A stretch of DNA of 64,000 nt, from assembly GCF_030817055.1 (NCBI RefSeq), contig NZ_JAUSYV010000001.1, positions 2,628,001 through 2,692,000 on the forward strand. Reading direction: 5' to 3'. The notes beneath the pieces are model-generated. The model did no database searches. It was not told the DNA's origin and was given only the letters and a program-made list of their open reading frames with translations. Below are positions 33,473 to 42,060 of this stretch, one piece after another (the first letter of the stretch is position 1; each line of letters begins with the position of its first letter). Both the position numbers and the translations under genes were made by a program. The DNA is from Bacillus sp. V2I10 (lineage in GTDB: Bacteria > Bacillota > Bacilli > Bacillales > Bacillaceae).

Positions 33473-34075
33473 GTGAAAAAAGAAATAATTGATCCCATTA
33501 AAAAACACATTTATGACCAGCTGGGAAACATCATTAATGAATCTCAGCAGCTTATGAATACTCTTTATGAGAAAGACCATTGTCTGCTTTGTGAGCTTGA
33601 AGATTTGCATACGATTTTTCAGCAGCTGCAGTCGCAGGCATCGTCCTTTTACTTGGAGTCTTATTTATCAGAGTACACTCCGCATTATGCATTACTCTCA
33701 AAAGTCATTCAGCATCTTTCTGCTCATAAACATGGAGGTTTGATTGTGATAGAGAGAAAAGACCGAGTTGCCTCTTTTCTTCAAAACGGTGTGCCGATTG
33801 ATGCTTATTTATCTGCGTCGTTGCTTGAAAGTATTTTTTATCCGGGGAATCCTCTCCATGATGGAGCAGTGCTTGTTTCTGGTACAAAAATCATTTCTGC
33901 AGCAAACGTACTTCCGCTTTCTACTAAAACCGCAGATGCCAAGATTGGTACGAGGCACCGGGCTGCCCTTGGCATAACAGAATCAACAGATGCCATAGCG
34001 CTTGTCGTATCAGAAGAAACGGGGAAGATGTCATTTGCCATAAATGGCGGGCTGTACCCGTTCAGCTCTGAATAA
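33473..34075 (+). CDS. cdaS: Sporulation-specific diadenylate cyclase CdaS (YojJ)
   Basis: The 200-aa protein (GTG 33473, VKKEIIDPIKKHIYDQLGNI) has the N-terminal two-helix autoinhibitory region of CdaS and a DAC domain (about 70-195). The catalytic motifs are NPLHDGAVLV and GTRHRAALG. It makes c-di-AMP from ATP, in the forespore in B. subtilis. I prefer the GTG behind GGGGAGAGGAG; the frame could extend 27 codons upstream. Homologues are about 207 aa. Confidence 0.92.
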   Translation: MKKEIIDPIKKHIYDQLGNIINESQQLMNTLYEKDHCLLCELEDLHTIFQQLQSQASSFYLESYLSEYTPHYALLSKVIQHLSAHKHGGLIVIERKDRVASFLQNGVPIDAYLSASLLESIFYPGNPLHDGAVLVSGTKIISAANVLPLSTKTADAKIGTRHRAALGITESTDAIALVVSEETGKMSFAINGGLYPFSSE

Positions 34076-34201
34076 ATGCTTTTCATATTAAAAATAATCA
34101 TTTATAATGTAATTTTTACTTTATGAGCTATGCCTTCATTATTTGCTTCAGCCATCAGCATGATAAGACAGCGCTCTTCTATTTATGAGGAGGAAGAACA
34201 A

Positions 34202-35536
34202 ATGCAAGACAAGAAAAACCTGCTTTCGTTTTTAAACTCGTTTTTCCGTTTAGATGAACGACAGACAACAGTGAAAACGGAATTTATTGCGGCCCTGACA
34301 ACATTTATGACGGTCAGCTACATCATTCTTGTTAACCCGATTATCTTATCTGAAGCCGGTATGCCAAAGGAAGCAGCACTCGCCGGTACAATCTTAGCTA
34401 TTGTCATTACGACTCTATTAATGGGGTTATGGGCAAACCTGCCGATTGTCATCGGACCCGGAATGGGGTTAAATGCCTTTTTTACATATACCGTCGTCCT
34501 TGGCCAGGGATTATCTTGGGAAACGGCTCTTGGGGCTGTATTTATCTCAGGTTTTGTTTTCTTTCTATTATCTGTTTCAGGAGTCAGTTCAAAAGTTGTC
34601 TCTGCAATTCCTAAAACATTGAAAGCCTCCATTACTGCAGGAATCGGATTATTTGTAGCATTTATCGGCCTTAAAAACGGAGGCATTATTGTTCCCGATG
34701 AAGCAACCTATGTTGCACTCGGAAACATTGCAGATCAGGGAACATGGCTTGCGCTTTCAGGATTGATCCTTGCAGCGGTGCTTGTATCCAGAAATATTAG
34801 AGGCGGATTAATTTTAAGCATCTTTGTCATTACGGCATTGTCCATGCTGATCGGTCACTCGCCTGTACCAAAATCTGCAGGGGATATCCTTTCCTTTGGC
34901 TGGCCATCGGTTGAATTAACGTTTATGAAGCTTGATATTATGGCTGCGATCGGATATGGTATTTTCTCAGTCATCTTTTCATTTACGATCGTAGAATTAT
35001 TCGATACATTGGCTACCTTGATCGGATTAACAAAAAAAGCGAATCTGAATGATGAAAATGGCGAAACACCTAATATGAAACGCGCATTGACGACCGGTGC
35101 GCTCGGCACAATGATCAGTGCGGTGTTTGGAAGCACAGCTATAAATACCTATATTGAAAATGCAACCGGAATTGCAGAAGGAGGAAGAACTGGTTTAAAA
35201 GCAGTATTTGCTGCCCTGCTGTTTTTGCTGACTCTTTTATTTACACCTCTGATTCAATTCATCCCAAACGCTGCGACAGCTCCAGTTTTAATTATTATTG
35301 GAGCATTTATGATGACAGAACTGAAGGAAATTCTTTTTGATGATTTGACCGAATTGATCCCGGCATTTTTAACCCTCATTATGATGCCATTAACGTTCAG
35401 TATTGCAGAAGGTGTAGCATTCGGTTTTATTTCATACACATTATTAAAGGTTTTTACCGGCAGAACAAAAGAACTTCACTGGATGATGTATATCATTACT
35501 GCAGCCTTTTTAATAAATTTCTATACAATGATTTAG
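34202..35536 (+). CDS. NCS2-family purine permease (PbuG/PbuO-like)
   Basis: The 444-aa protein starts at ATG 34202 (MQDKKNLLSFLNSFFRLDER) behind GAGGAGG. AzgA-like NCS2 motifs are present: GPGMGLNAFFTYTVVLGQGL, TAGIGLFVAFIGLKNGG and FGSTAINTYIENATGIAEGG. About twelve membrane segments. Relatives import guanine and hypoxanthine by proton symport. I saw no purine riboswitch in the 126-bp leader. Confidence 0.9.
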   Translation: MQDKKNLLSFLNSFFRLDERQTTVKTEFIAALTTFMTVSYIILVNPIILSEAGMPKEAALAGTILAIVITTLLMGLWANLPIVIGPGMGLNAFFTYTVVLGQGLSWETALGAVFISGFVFFLLSVSGVSSKVVSAIPKTLKASITAGIGLFVAFIGLKNGGIIVPDEATYVALGNIADQGTWLALSGLILAAVLVSRNIRGGLILSIFVITALSMLIGHSPVPKSAGDILSFGWPSVELTFMKLDIMAAIGYGIFSVIFSFTIVELFDTLATLIGLTKKANLNDENGETPNMKRALTTGALGTMISAVFGSTAINTYIENATGIAEGGRTGLKAVFAALLFLLTLLFTPLIQFIPNAATAPVLIIIGAFMMTELKEILFDDLTELIPAFLTLIMMPLTFSIAEGVAFGFISYTLLKVFTGRTKELHWMMYIITAAFLINFYTMI

Positions 35537-35561
35537 CGGCTCCCTTAAGGGGGCTTTTTTT
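35535..35561 (+). terminator. Terminator of the purine permease
   Basis: GGCTCCCTT pairs with AAGGGGGCT-like bases and is followed by T7. Confidence 0.75.
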
Positions 35562-35644
35562 GAATGAAAAAATTTCGCTAGGCGAAATAATAGCAGCGGT
35601 GCTATAGTAGAAATAGTGAAAAAATAGAAAATGGGGACATCGCC

Positions 35645-36841
35645 ATGTGGAAAAATAAAAATGTCTGGATTGTGCTCAGCGGTGAGTTTATTGCAGGGCT
35701 TGGTTTATGGTTTGGCATTATCGGAAACCTGGAATTTATGCAAAAAAATGTACCATCTGATTTCATGAAATCTCTTATTCTATTTATTGGACTGCTTGCA
35801 GGGGTGCTTGTCGGTCCTCTTGCCGGCAGAATGATTGACAGCTGCTCCAAAAAGACCGTGCTTATTTATTCGGGCCTTGGAAGAATGCTCAGCGTTGTCT
35901 TTATGTTTATGGCGATACAATTTGATTCTCTCTTCTTTATGATTCTGTTTATGATCAGTATTCAATTATCTGCAGCCTTTTATTTTCCTGCACTTCAGGC
36001 TGTAATACCTATTATTGTAAAGGACAATGATTTGATACAAATGAATGGGGTCCATATGAATGTTGCGACCATGGCGAGGGTGATTGGCACAGCACTTGCA
36101 GGTGCGCTGCTTGTCTTTATGAGTCTGACATCGATTTATGCATTGTCCATGGCTGCATATGCCGTACTTTTTGGAGCAACATTTCTGCTTGATTTTAAAG
36201 AAGAGAAGAGGGAGCAGTCAAAATCAGGGAAGTCCGGCAGCTTTAAAGAAGTACTTCCTGTATTAAAAGCGACTCCCATTGCCATTACAGCTCTAGTCCT
36301 GACAATCATTCCTGTTTTGTTTATCGGCGGATTTAATCTGATGGTGATCAACATAAGCGAGCTTCAGGACAGCACGTCCATTAAAGGGCTCCTTTACACA
36401 GTAGAAGGAATTGCATTTATGATCGGCGCATTTTTTGTAAAAAAAATTACTCATCGATTTTCATCCGTTCATATGCTCTTTGCTTTTGCTCTATTAATTT
36501 CAATTGCACATTTAAGCTTATTCTTTAGTGATATCATGTGGATGTCGCTAATCTCATTTGGCGTATTCGGTCTTGGGGTTGGCTGCTTCTTTCCGATTGT
36601 CTCGACCATCTTTCAAACGAAGATTCCAAAAGAATATCACGGCCGTTTCTTTTCGTTTAGAAATATGCTTGATCGTGTTATGTTCCAGGTTGTTCTCCTC
36701 GGTACGGGCCTTTTCCTTGATACAATCGGCCTGCAGTTCATGGTGCTTATCTTTGGAACATTATCACTCATAATGGTCGTATTATATGGAATGAAGTATT
36801 TTCAGAAAACAGAAGTAAGCAGTTTAAGTGAAAGCAAGTAA
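35645..36841 (+). CDS. MFS transporter
   Basis: The 398-aa protein has twelve predicted membrane segments. Between segments 2 and 3 lies GPLAGRMIDSCSKKTVL, a form of the MFS loop motif. QTKIPKEYHGRFFSFRNMLD in the C-half is common in MFS exporters of the YfiS/enterobactin exporter-like group. Substrate unknown. GGGGAC lies upstream of the ATG, and a terminator follows. Confidence 0.85.
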   Translation: MWKNKNVWIVLSGEFIAGLGLWFGIIGNLEFMQKNVPSDFMKSLILFIGLLAGVLVGPLAGRMIDSCSKKTVLIYSGLGRMLSVVFMFMAIQFDSLFFMILFMISIQLSAAFYFPALQAVIPIIVKDNDLIQMNGVHMNVATMARVIGTALAGALLVFMSLTSIYALSMAAYAVLFGATFLLDFKEEKREQSKSGKSGSFKEVLPVLKATPIAITALVLTIIPVLFIGGFNLMVINISELQDSTSIKGLLYTVEGIAFMIGAFFVKKITHRFSSVHMLFAFALLISIAHLSLFFSDIMWMSLISFGVFGLGVGCFFPIVSTIFQTKIPKEYHGRFFSFRNMLDRVMFQVVLLGTGLFLDTIGLQFMVLIFGTLSLIMVVLYGMKYFQKTEVSSLSESK

Positions 36842-36869
36842 AAGAGAGGGGAGAGCCCTCTCTTTTTTT
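36842..36869 (+). terminator. Terminator of the MFS gene
   Basis: The stem AGAGAGGG / CCCTCTCT is followed by T7. Confidence 0.88.
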
Positions 36870-36972
36870 GTGCGGCATTTCGCTGTTCTTTAATATCTAA
36901 CAATAGCCTGGGTTCAGCTAAACTATTATCCTTTCCGCTTAATTCAAATGATTATGACCAATATAACGAGAA

Positions 36973-37095
36973 AACGGCTGGATCGAAAAAATTGAAAGGC
37001 TAGAATAAATCTAAAAACCGCTATTAAAAACGGGAATTTGGCTAGAAAAAATCGAATTTCGGCAAATAAATTCACGATTTCGGCTAAATGAATAT
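36973..37095. repeat. Degenerate ~21-nt tandem repeat
   Basis: About six units begin GGCTGGATCGAAAAAATT, GGCTAGAATAAATCTAAA, GCTATTAAAAACGGGAAT, GGCTAGAAAAAATCGAAT, GGCAAATAAATTCACGAT and GGCTAAATGAATATTC. Spacing is 20-23 nt. The remainder of 36870-37231 shows no gene; a short plus-strand frame at 37088 has no ribosome binding site. Confidence 0.55.
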
Positions 37096-37231
37096 TCTAA
37101 GATCCACCGTACTTGAGTCTTTAATGGGATTCGATCCTGAATGGCACTATGAATTGGAGCTAACGGGTGTTTCTGCTTTTCTTATTGGCCACCTCCTAGG
37201 CCCTCGAGCAGAACAGTCGGTTCCGCTTTTC

Positions 37232-37387
37232 TTATTCTCTGCATTTCTTGCATACTGTAAGCTTTTGTCCATCTGCCTGAAGATTTGGGTAGAGCAGTTT
37301 AATTCGTTTTGTCCCGCATATTGGACAAGTTCCGCGGCCTCTTGAGGCCATTTTTAATAATGTCTTACCCCGATATCTTTTCGCCAT
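37232..37387 (-). CDS. Small zinc-ribbon protein
   Basis: A 51-aa minus-strand frame (MAKRYRGKTLLKMASRGRGT) has CPIC at residues 21-24 and CKKC at 46-49, a CxxC...CxxC zinc-ribbon pattern around KLLYPNLQADGQKLTV. The N-terminus is basic and could bind nucleic acid. AGGGTG is about 8 nt before the ATG. Function unknown. Confidence 0.7.
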   Translation of the reverse strand: MAKRYRGKTLLKMASRGRGTCPICGTKRIKLLYPNLQADGQKLTVCKKCRE

Positions 37388-37621
37388 CTTTAAACACCCT
37401 GTTTCTTTTTTAATACTATATGAATTTCAAGTTGGATATGCTATCTCACAAGTCGGCCAAAAAAGACTAATAATGTCATAATTTGCAAGAAAAACGGGAA
37501 GAAAATAGAGAATTTTAGCTATTTTAGTAAGAATATAGTGCTATTTTTAGAAATTTGTAGTAATTAATGCCCTAATCTATTAAAATAATCATGTAAGAAA
37601 AAAGGAGGTACTTAGCGAACA

Positions 37622-38641
37622 ATGAAACAGAAAGTTATTGGGTTAGCTGCTTCAGCAGTCATCGGATCCACTTTAATTGGCTCCGCAGCTTCTGCAGACA
37701 GCATAACCGTTAAAAAAGGCGATTCGTTATGGAAGTTGTCCCGCGAGTATAAAACAACAGTTGAAACGATTAAACTGAGAAACAAGCTTTCTAAAGATAT
37801 GATTTTTCCAGGACAAGTTCTGCAGATATCAGGAACTGCTGAAAAACCTGCATCTAGTGTTCAAAAACCTCCTGCACCCGCTAAAACCTCTGTCTCTACA
37901 TACAAAGTGAAATCAGGCGATTCCCTCTGGGTCATTGCACGAAAACATAATGTATCTGTGATTGAGCTGAAAAGTTTAAACGGGCTGAAGTCCGATTTAA
38001 TTCGTCCCGGACAAACCTTAAAAGTAAGCAAGACGACTGGAAAAGCTCCGGCTGCTGCAGCTCCTAAACCAGCTGCTAATCAGCACGCGGCAACAACCTA
38101 TAAAGTAAAGCTTGGTGATTACCTTGGAAAGATTGCTAATCAATTCGATCTTACCGTCGCAGAGTTAAAAGCGGTGAACAATCTCAAATCCGATGTGATT
38201 TACGCTGGCCAGGCACTTAAAGTGAAAGGTTCAAGCACAGTACCGCCTAGTAAGGTGGAAGAAACAAAGCCATCTGCAAACAGTAAAATTGATACGATGA
38301 TTGCTGAAGCCAAGAAACATGTTGGAGTGTCTTACAGATGGGCTGGAAATACTCCTTCTGGATTTGACTGCAGCGGATTCATGTATTATGTACTGAACAA
38401 AGTGACGTCTGTTTCCCGTCTCAGCACTGCTGGATATTGGGACATCATGACGCCGGTCAGCTCTCCGCAAAAAGGTGACTTCGTTTATTTCACTACATAC
38501 AAGGCAGGCCCGTCTCATATGGGAATTTATCTTGGCAATGGAGAATTTATTCATGCAAGTTCATCAGGTGTTACGATCTCTAAATTGGATAATTCCTACT
38601 GGAAAGCAAGATACCTTGGAGCAAAACGATATTTAAAGTAA
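37622..38641 (+). CDS. cwlS: LysM/NlpC-P60 peptidoglycan endopeptidase, CwlS-like
   Basis: The 339-aa secreted protein has a signal peptide (to about ASA, residue 25), three LysM domains (about 27-70, 90-135, 160-203; SITVKKGDSLWKLSREYKTT) with Pro/Ala/Lys linkers, and a C-terminal NlpC/P60 domain. The catalytic Cys is in PSGFDCSGFMYYV and the His in GPSHMGIYLG. It should cut D-Glu to meso-DAP bonds during cell separation. B. subtilis CwlS (YojL) lies at this locus and has four LysM repeats, so this is shorter. AAAGGAGG precedes the ATG. Confidence 0.9.
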   Translation: MKQKVIGLAASAVIGSTLIGSAASADSITVKKGDSLWKLSREYKTTVETIKLRNKLSKDMIFPGQVLQISGTAEKPASSVQKPPAPAKTSVSTYKVKSGDSLWVIARKHNVSVIELKSLNGLKSDLIRPGQTLKVSKTTGKAPAAAAPKPAANQHAATTYKVKLGDYLGKIANQFDLTVAELKAVNNLKSDVIYAGQALKVKGSSTVPPSKVEETKPSANSKIDTMIAEAKKHVGVSYRWAGNTPSGFDCSGFMYYVLNKVTSVSRLSTAGYWDIMTPVSSPQKGDFVYFTTYKAGPSHMGIYLGNGEFIHASSSGVTISKLDNSYWKARYLGAKRYLK

Positions 38642-38666
38642 GAAGCCATAAGGGCTTCTTTTTTTG
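38642..38666 (+). terminator. Terminator of the cwlS-like gene
   Basis: GAAGCC-ATAA-GGGCTTC is followed by T7. Confidence 0.82.
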
Positions 38667-38750
38667 GCGAAAAACAATCTGCCTTCCAAAAGGATGAATG
38701 AACAAATCCATTCATATGATTGAAATAAAAGCATTCAGGAGGCGGGTTGG

Positions 38751-39353
38751 ATGACGGCATTGCCGGTCAGTGTCATAACTCATAAGATAGCGGGGAAAAA
38801 GCTTACAATATTTTATCCATCAATAACTGGTCCACAGGCATTCAGTCAGCAGAAAATCAATGCGGACATCCTTAAAAACGTTCAGAATCAGATTCGTTTT
38901 GGAGAGTATGACGGGGGAGTGCAAACGGAGATGCAGGGTACCTATGAACTCAAGACGAATGAGCGAAACTTGTTAAGCTTAACACTGCTGAATTATGTAT
39001 ATAGCGGAGGCGCTCATGGCATGTCTTTTTTAAAAGGGCTGACATACAATACCCAGACAGGCAGGAAGTATAAGCTTCAGAACCTTTTTAAAAAAGACAG
39101 CAACTATACAGAACGATTATCTTCCATTATTGGTGAGCAGCTTAAAGAAAGAGGGATTACCTTACTCGATCCTCCCTTTAAATCGATTCGCCCTGATCAG
39201 GATTTTTATTTAGCTGATAAATCGCTTGTAATCTATTTTCAGCTCTATGAAATCGCAGCTTATGCTTATGGGTTTCTGTACTTCCCCCTCTCCATTTATG
39301 ATCTGCAGGATATCATCAATCCAGATGGTCCTCTTCCCAGATTATATGGATAG
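38751..39353 (+). CDS. DUF4163/DUF3298 protein (RsiV-like)
   Basis: The 200-aa protein has an N-terminal DUF4163 part (KLTIFYPSITGPQAFSQQKI) and a DUF3298 part with LLNYVYSGGAHGMSFLKGLT, as in the sensor domain of anti-sigma factor RsiV. There is no signal peptide or membrane segment, unlike RsiV, so it may be cytosolic or lack its anchor. AGGAGG lies upstream of the ATG. Confidence 0.82.
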   Translation: MTALPVSVITHKIAGKKLTIFYPSITGPQAFSQQKINADILKNVQNQIRFGEYDGGVQTEMQGTYELKTNERNLLSLTLLNYVYSGGAHGMSFLKGLTYNTQTGRKYKLQNLFKKDSNYTERLSSIIGEQLKERGITLLDPPFKSIRPDQDFYLADKSLVIYFQLYEIAAYAYGFLYFPLSIYDLQDIINPDGPLPRLYG

Positions 39354-39409
39354 ATAAAAAAAACCTTGCATTACTCAAAGATTCGCATATAATAACTCTT
39401 AATAGAAAA

Positions 39410-39652
39410 AAATCCCATGAGGAAGAGAGTAATCATATCCAGTTCTTGAATCAGCGATTTAGGGAAGGTGAAAGCCTAAAATGAACGGAATGATGAAACG
39501 CACTTTCTAGGAGCATGCCTGAACTTGGATAGTAGGGCATGCCGGTCGGCTGGCCGTTAAAACGCTTCGAGTGGTTCAGAAATGAACAATCAGAGTGGTA
39601 CCGCGGGAAAACGCCCGTCTCTTTTATTGAAAAGAGACGGGCGTTTTTATTT
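39410..39652 (+). promoter_or_regulatory. T-box riboswitch (arginine)
   Basis: The leader holds the T-box sequence GAGTGGTACCGCGGG at 39593-39607. It is followed by a strong terminator (AAAACGCCCGTCTCTTTT-ATTG-AAAAGAGACGGGCGTTTT). Upstream, 39420-39585 can fold into several stems. The downstream gene is argS, so uncharged tRNA-Arg should promote readthrough. A CGC triplet at 39499-39501 is a candidate specifier codon (inference). Confidence 0.92.
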
Positions 39653-39672
39653 TATTTAGAGGAGGACGACTT

Positions 39673-41337
39673 ATGAAAAAGAGACTTGGGGCGATTATTT
39701 ATGGGACATTAAAAAACGATCTTACCCTTGATGAGATAGTGGAGGTCATTGAGATTCCTAAAGCAAAACAATTAGGGGATTACAGCTTTCCTTGTTTCGT
39801 TCTTGCTTCTGTCTATAATAAGAATCCTCATCAAATTGCTTTGGAGCTTGTTGGGAAGTTTAATGATGAATTTATTACACAAGCAGCAGCTGCTGGACCC
39901 TACATTAACTTCCACCTTAACCGGGAGATTGTAAGCAGGGAATGGCTGCAGACAAATGGACCATATCAGTGCCCAGAAAAAACAAAAGTAATGACCATTG
40001 ACTTTTCATCTCCAAATATTGCGAAGCCATTCTCGATGGGACACCTTCGCTCAACGGTCATCGGTCAGGCAATTGCAAATCTTGGAGAGAAATGCGGCTA
40101 TAACGTAATCAGAATCAATCATATTGGAGACTGGGGCACACAATTCGGCAAGCTGATCGCAGCTTATAAAAGATGGGGGAATGAAGAATCTGTCAAGGAG
40201 CATCCGATACAGGAGCTATTTAGGCTTTATGTAAAGTTTCATGAAGAAGCTGCCGTTCACTCTGACTTACTTGAAGAGGGAAGAAGCTGGTTTAAACGTC
40301 TGGAGGATGGAGACACAGAAGCATTAAAACTGTGGAAATGGTTCAGAGAAGAATCACTGGAGGACTTTCAGAGGATTTATAAGCTATTGGGCGTTCAATT
40401 TGATACGTATAATGGAGAAGCATTCTACAATGATCAGTTATCGCATATCTCTGATTTGCTTGAGAAAAGAGGGCTGCTTAAATATTCTGATGGTGCAAGG
40501 GTAGTTCCTTTGGTTAACGTGAATCTGCCGCCATGCCTGATTCGAAAAAGTGATGGAGCGACCCTTTATGCAACAAGAGATTTGGCTTGCGCCCTCTACA
40601 GGAAGGAAACATACAAGTTTGATCAATCTCTATATGTAGTGGGGATGGAACAATCGATTCATTTTAAACAGGTTTTTGCTGTTGTAGAGAAAATGGGCTT
40701 CAGCTGGCATAAAGATATTCATCATATTCCATTTGGATTCATTTTGAAGGATGGAAAGAAAATGTCTACAAGGAAAGGCAAAATCGTTCTTCTAGATGAA
40801 GTTATAAAAGAAACTATATCTGCTGCAAAAGCAAATATTGAAATGAAAAATCCTCAGCTTGAAAACAAAGAAGAAGTAGCCAGTGCAGTTGGAGTTGGAG
40901 CAATTATTTTTCATGATCTCAAAAATAACCGAAAGAACAATATTGAATTTTCATTGGATGAAATGCTTAAATTTGAAGGGGAGACAGGTCCATATGTGCA
41001 GTATACACATGCAAGAGCCTGCTCTTTATTAAGAAAAGGCAGCGGGATCAAGCCAGAGAAAATAAGAGCATTAACAGATGAACACAGCTGGGAAGTGCAA
41101 AAATTGCTTGTTCAGTACGGGCAAGTCATTCAATCTTCATTTGAGAAGTATGACCCATCTATACTTGCTAAATATTTACTGCAGGTATGCAGAGCGTTTA
41201 ATTCTTATTATGCTAAAGTGAAGATTCTGGAAGGAAATCAAACCCTCACGTCCAGACTTCTGCTTGTTCAATCCGCAAGAGATGTTCTTAAGGATGGACT
41301 GAGTATCCTTGGAATCAAGGCTCCTGAAAAAATGTAG
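39673..41337 (+). CDS. argS: Arginyl-tRNA synthetase
   Basis: The 554-aa class I synthetase has the HIGH-type motif SPNIAKPFSMGHLRSTVIG, KMSTRKG as the KMSKS equivalent, and the C-terminal anticodon-binding DALR domain (YTHARACSLLRKGSG onward). The FSMGH form, with Ser-Met in place of His-Ile, and the T-box leader are typical of a second, ArgS2-type enzyme, so another argS may exist elsewhere. AGGAGG precedes the ATG. Confidence 0.95.
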   Translation: MKKRLGAIIYGTLKNDLTLDEIVEVIEIPKAKQLGDYSFPCFVLASVYNKNPHQIALELVGKFNDEFITQAAAAGPYINFHLNREIVSREWLQTNGPYQCPEKTKVMTIDFSSPNIAKPFSMGHLRSTVIGQAIANLGEKCGYNVIRINHIGDWGTQFGKLIAAYKRWGNEESVKEHPIQELFRLYVKFHEEAAVHSDLLEEGRSWFKRLEDGDTEALKLWKWFREESLEDFQRIYKLLGVQFDTYNGEAFYNDQLSHISDLLEKRGLLKYSDGARVVPLVNVNLPPCLIRKSDGATLYATRDLACALYRKETYKFDQSLYVVGMEQSIHFKQVFAVVEKMGFSWHKDIHHIPFGFILKDGKKMSTRKGKIVLLDEVIKETISAAKANIEMKNPQLENKEEVASAVGVGAIIFHDLKNNRKNNIEFSLDEMLKFEGETGPYVQYTHARACSLLRKGSGIKPEKIRALTDEHSWEVQKLLVQYGQVIQSSFEKYDPSILAKYLLQVCRAFNSYYAKVKILEGNQTLTSRLLLVQSARDVLKDGLSILGIKAPEKM

Positions 41338-41413
41338 TTGTTTATTTCCTCCGTTTTAAAATTCTGTTTTTATGGCTATTATGCTAAAGAATTTTAAGAT
41401 GGAGGGATTGCTC

Positions 41414-41980
41414 ATGAACAGAAAAATAATTTTCACAGCAATCGCAGCTTCTTTAGGCTTGAGCGCCTGTCAGGCTTCAACAGAATTTGAGCCGAAAGAA
41501 GAATCACTGCCGGTCAGTGAAAAAGCAGTTGCACCGGTAAACGTTGATATAATCAACAGCGAGGGAGTTGAAATTGGAACAGCAACTCTGACTCAAGCGC
41601 TTAAAGGAGTAACAATCCGATTAAAAGCGGAGGGTTTAGAGCCTGGAAAGAAAGCCATTCATCTTCATGAGACTGGGAAATGCGAAAAGCCTGATTTCAC
41701 ATCTGCCGGAGCGCATTTTAATCCTGCCAGAAAGCAGCATGGGTTTGAAAATCCTAAAGGCTTTCATGCCGGAGACCTGCCTAATATCGAAATTAACGAG
41801 AATGGAACTTTGGATGTCGAGCTGCATGCAGCTGACGTGACATTGAAGCAGGCTAAGAAAAATTCGCTGCTAGATGAGGACGGCAGTGCGATCATTATCC
41901 ATGAAAGAGTGGATGACTACATGACTGATCCTGCAGGAAACTCAGGGAACCGGATTACTTGCGGGGCCCTCGTGAACTAG
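41414..41980 (+). CDS. sodC: Cu/Zn superoxide dismutase-like lipoprotein SodC (YojM)
   Basis: The 188-aa protein (ATG 41414 behind GGAGGG) has a lipobox LGLSACQ and a Cu/Zn SOD domain. Metal residues visible are AIHLHETGKC (two His), GAHFNP, KQHG, HAGDLPNI and IIIHERVDD, plus the disulfide cysteines (GKC and ITCG). The B. subtilis paralogue is reported to lack two copper ligands; here the full set appears present, so activity is plausible. It would sit on the outer face of the membrane. Confidence 0.92.
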   Translation: MNRKIIFTAIAASLGLSACQASTEFEPKEESLPVSEKAVAPVNVDIINSEGVEIGTATLTQALKGVTIRLKAEGLEPGKKAIHLHETGKCEKPDFTSAGAHFNPARKQHGFENPKGFHAGDLPNIEINENGTLDVELHAADVTLKQAKKNSLLDEDGSAIIIHERVDDYMTDPAGNSGNRITCGALVN

Positions 41981-42015
41981 AAAAACAAAGCCGCTTTGAC
42001 AAATTGGATCGGAAA

Positions 42016-42055
42016 TAAAAAAGCTGATGAGACTTGTTGTCTCATCAGCTTTTTG
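42016..42055. terminator. Bidirectional terminator (sodC/ltaS-type)
   Basis: AAAAAGCTGATGAGAC pairs with GTCTCATCAGCTTTTT across a 5-nt loop. Confidence 0.88.
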
Positions 42056-42060
42056 CATTT

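Noticed and set aside
34076..34201. Possible purine riboswitch before the purine permease
   Set aside because: The conserved purine-riboswitch junction sequences are not visible in the short leader.
37088..37345. 85-codon plus-strand frame
   Set aside because: It overlaps the opposite-strand zinc-ribbon gene, which has a conserved CxxC pattern and a ribosome binding site; the plus frame has neither.
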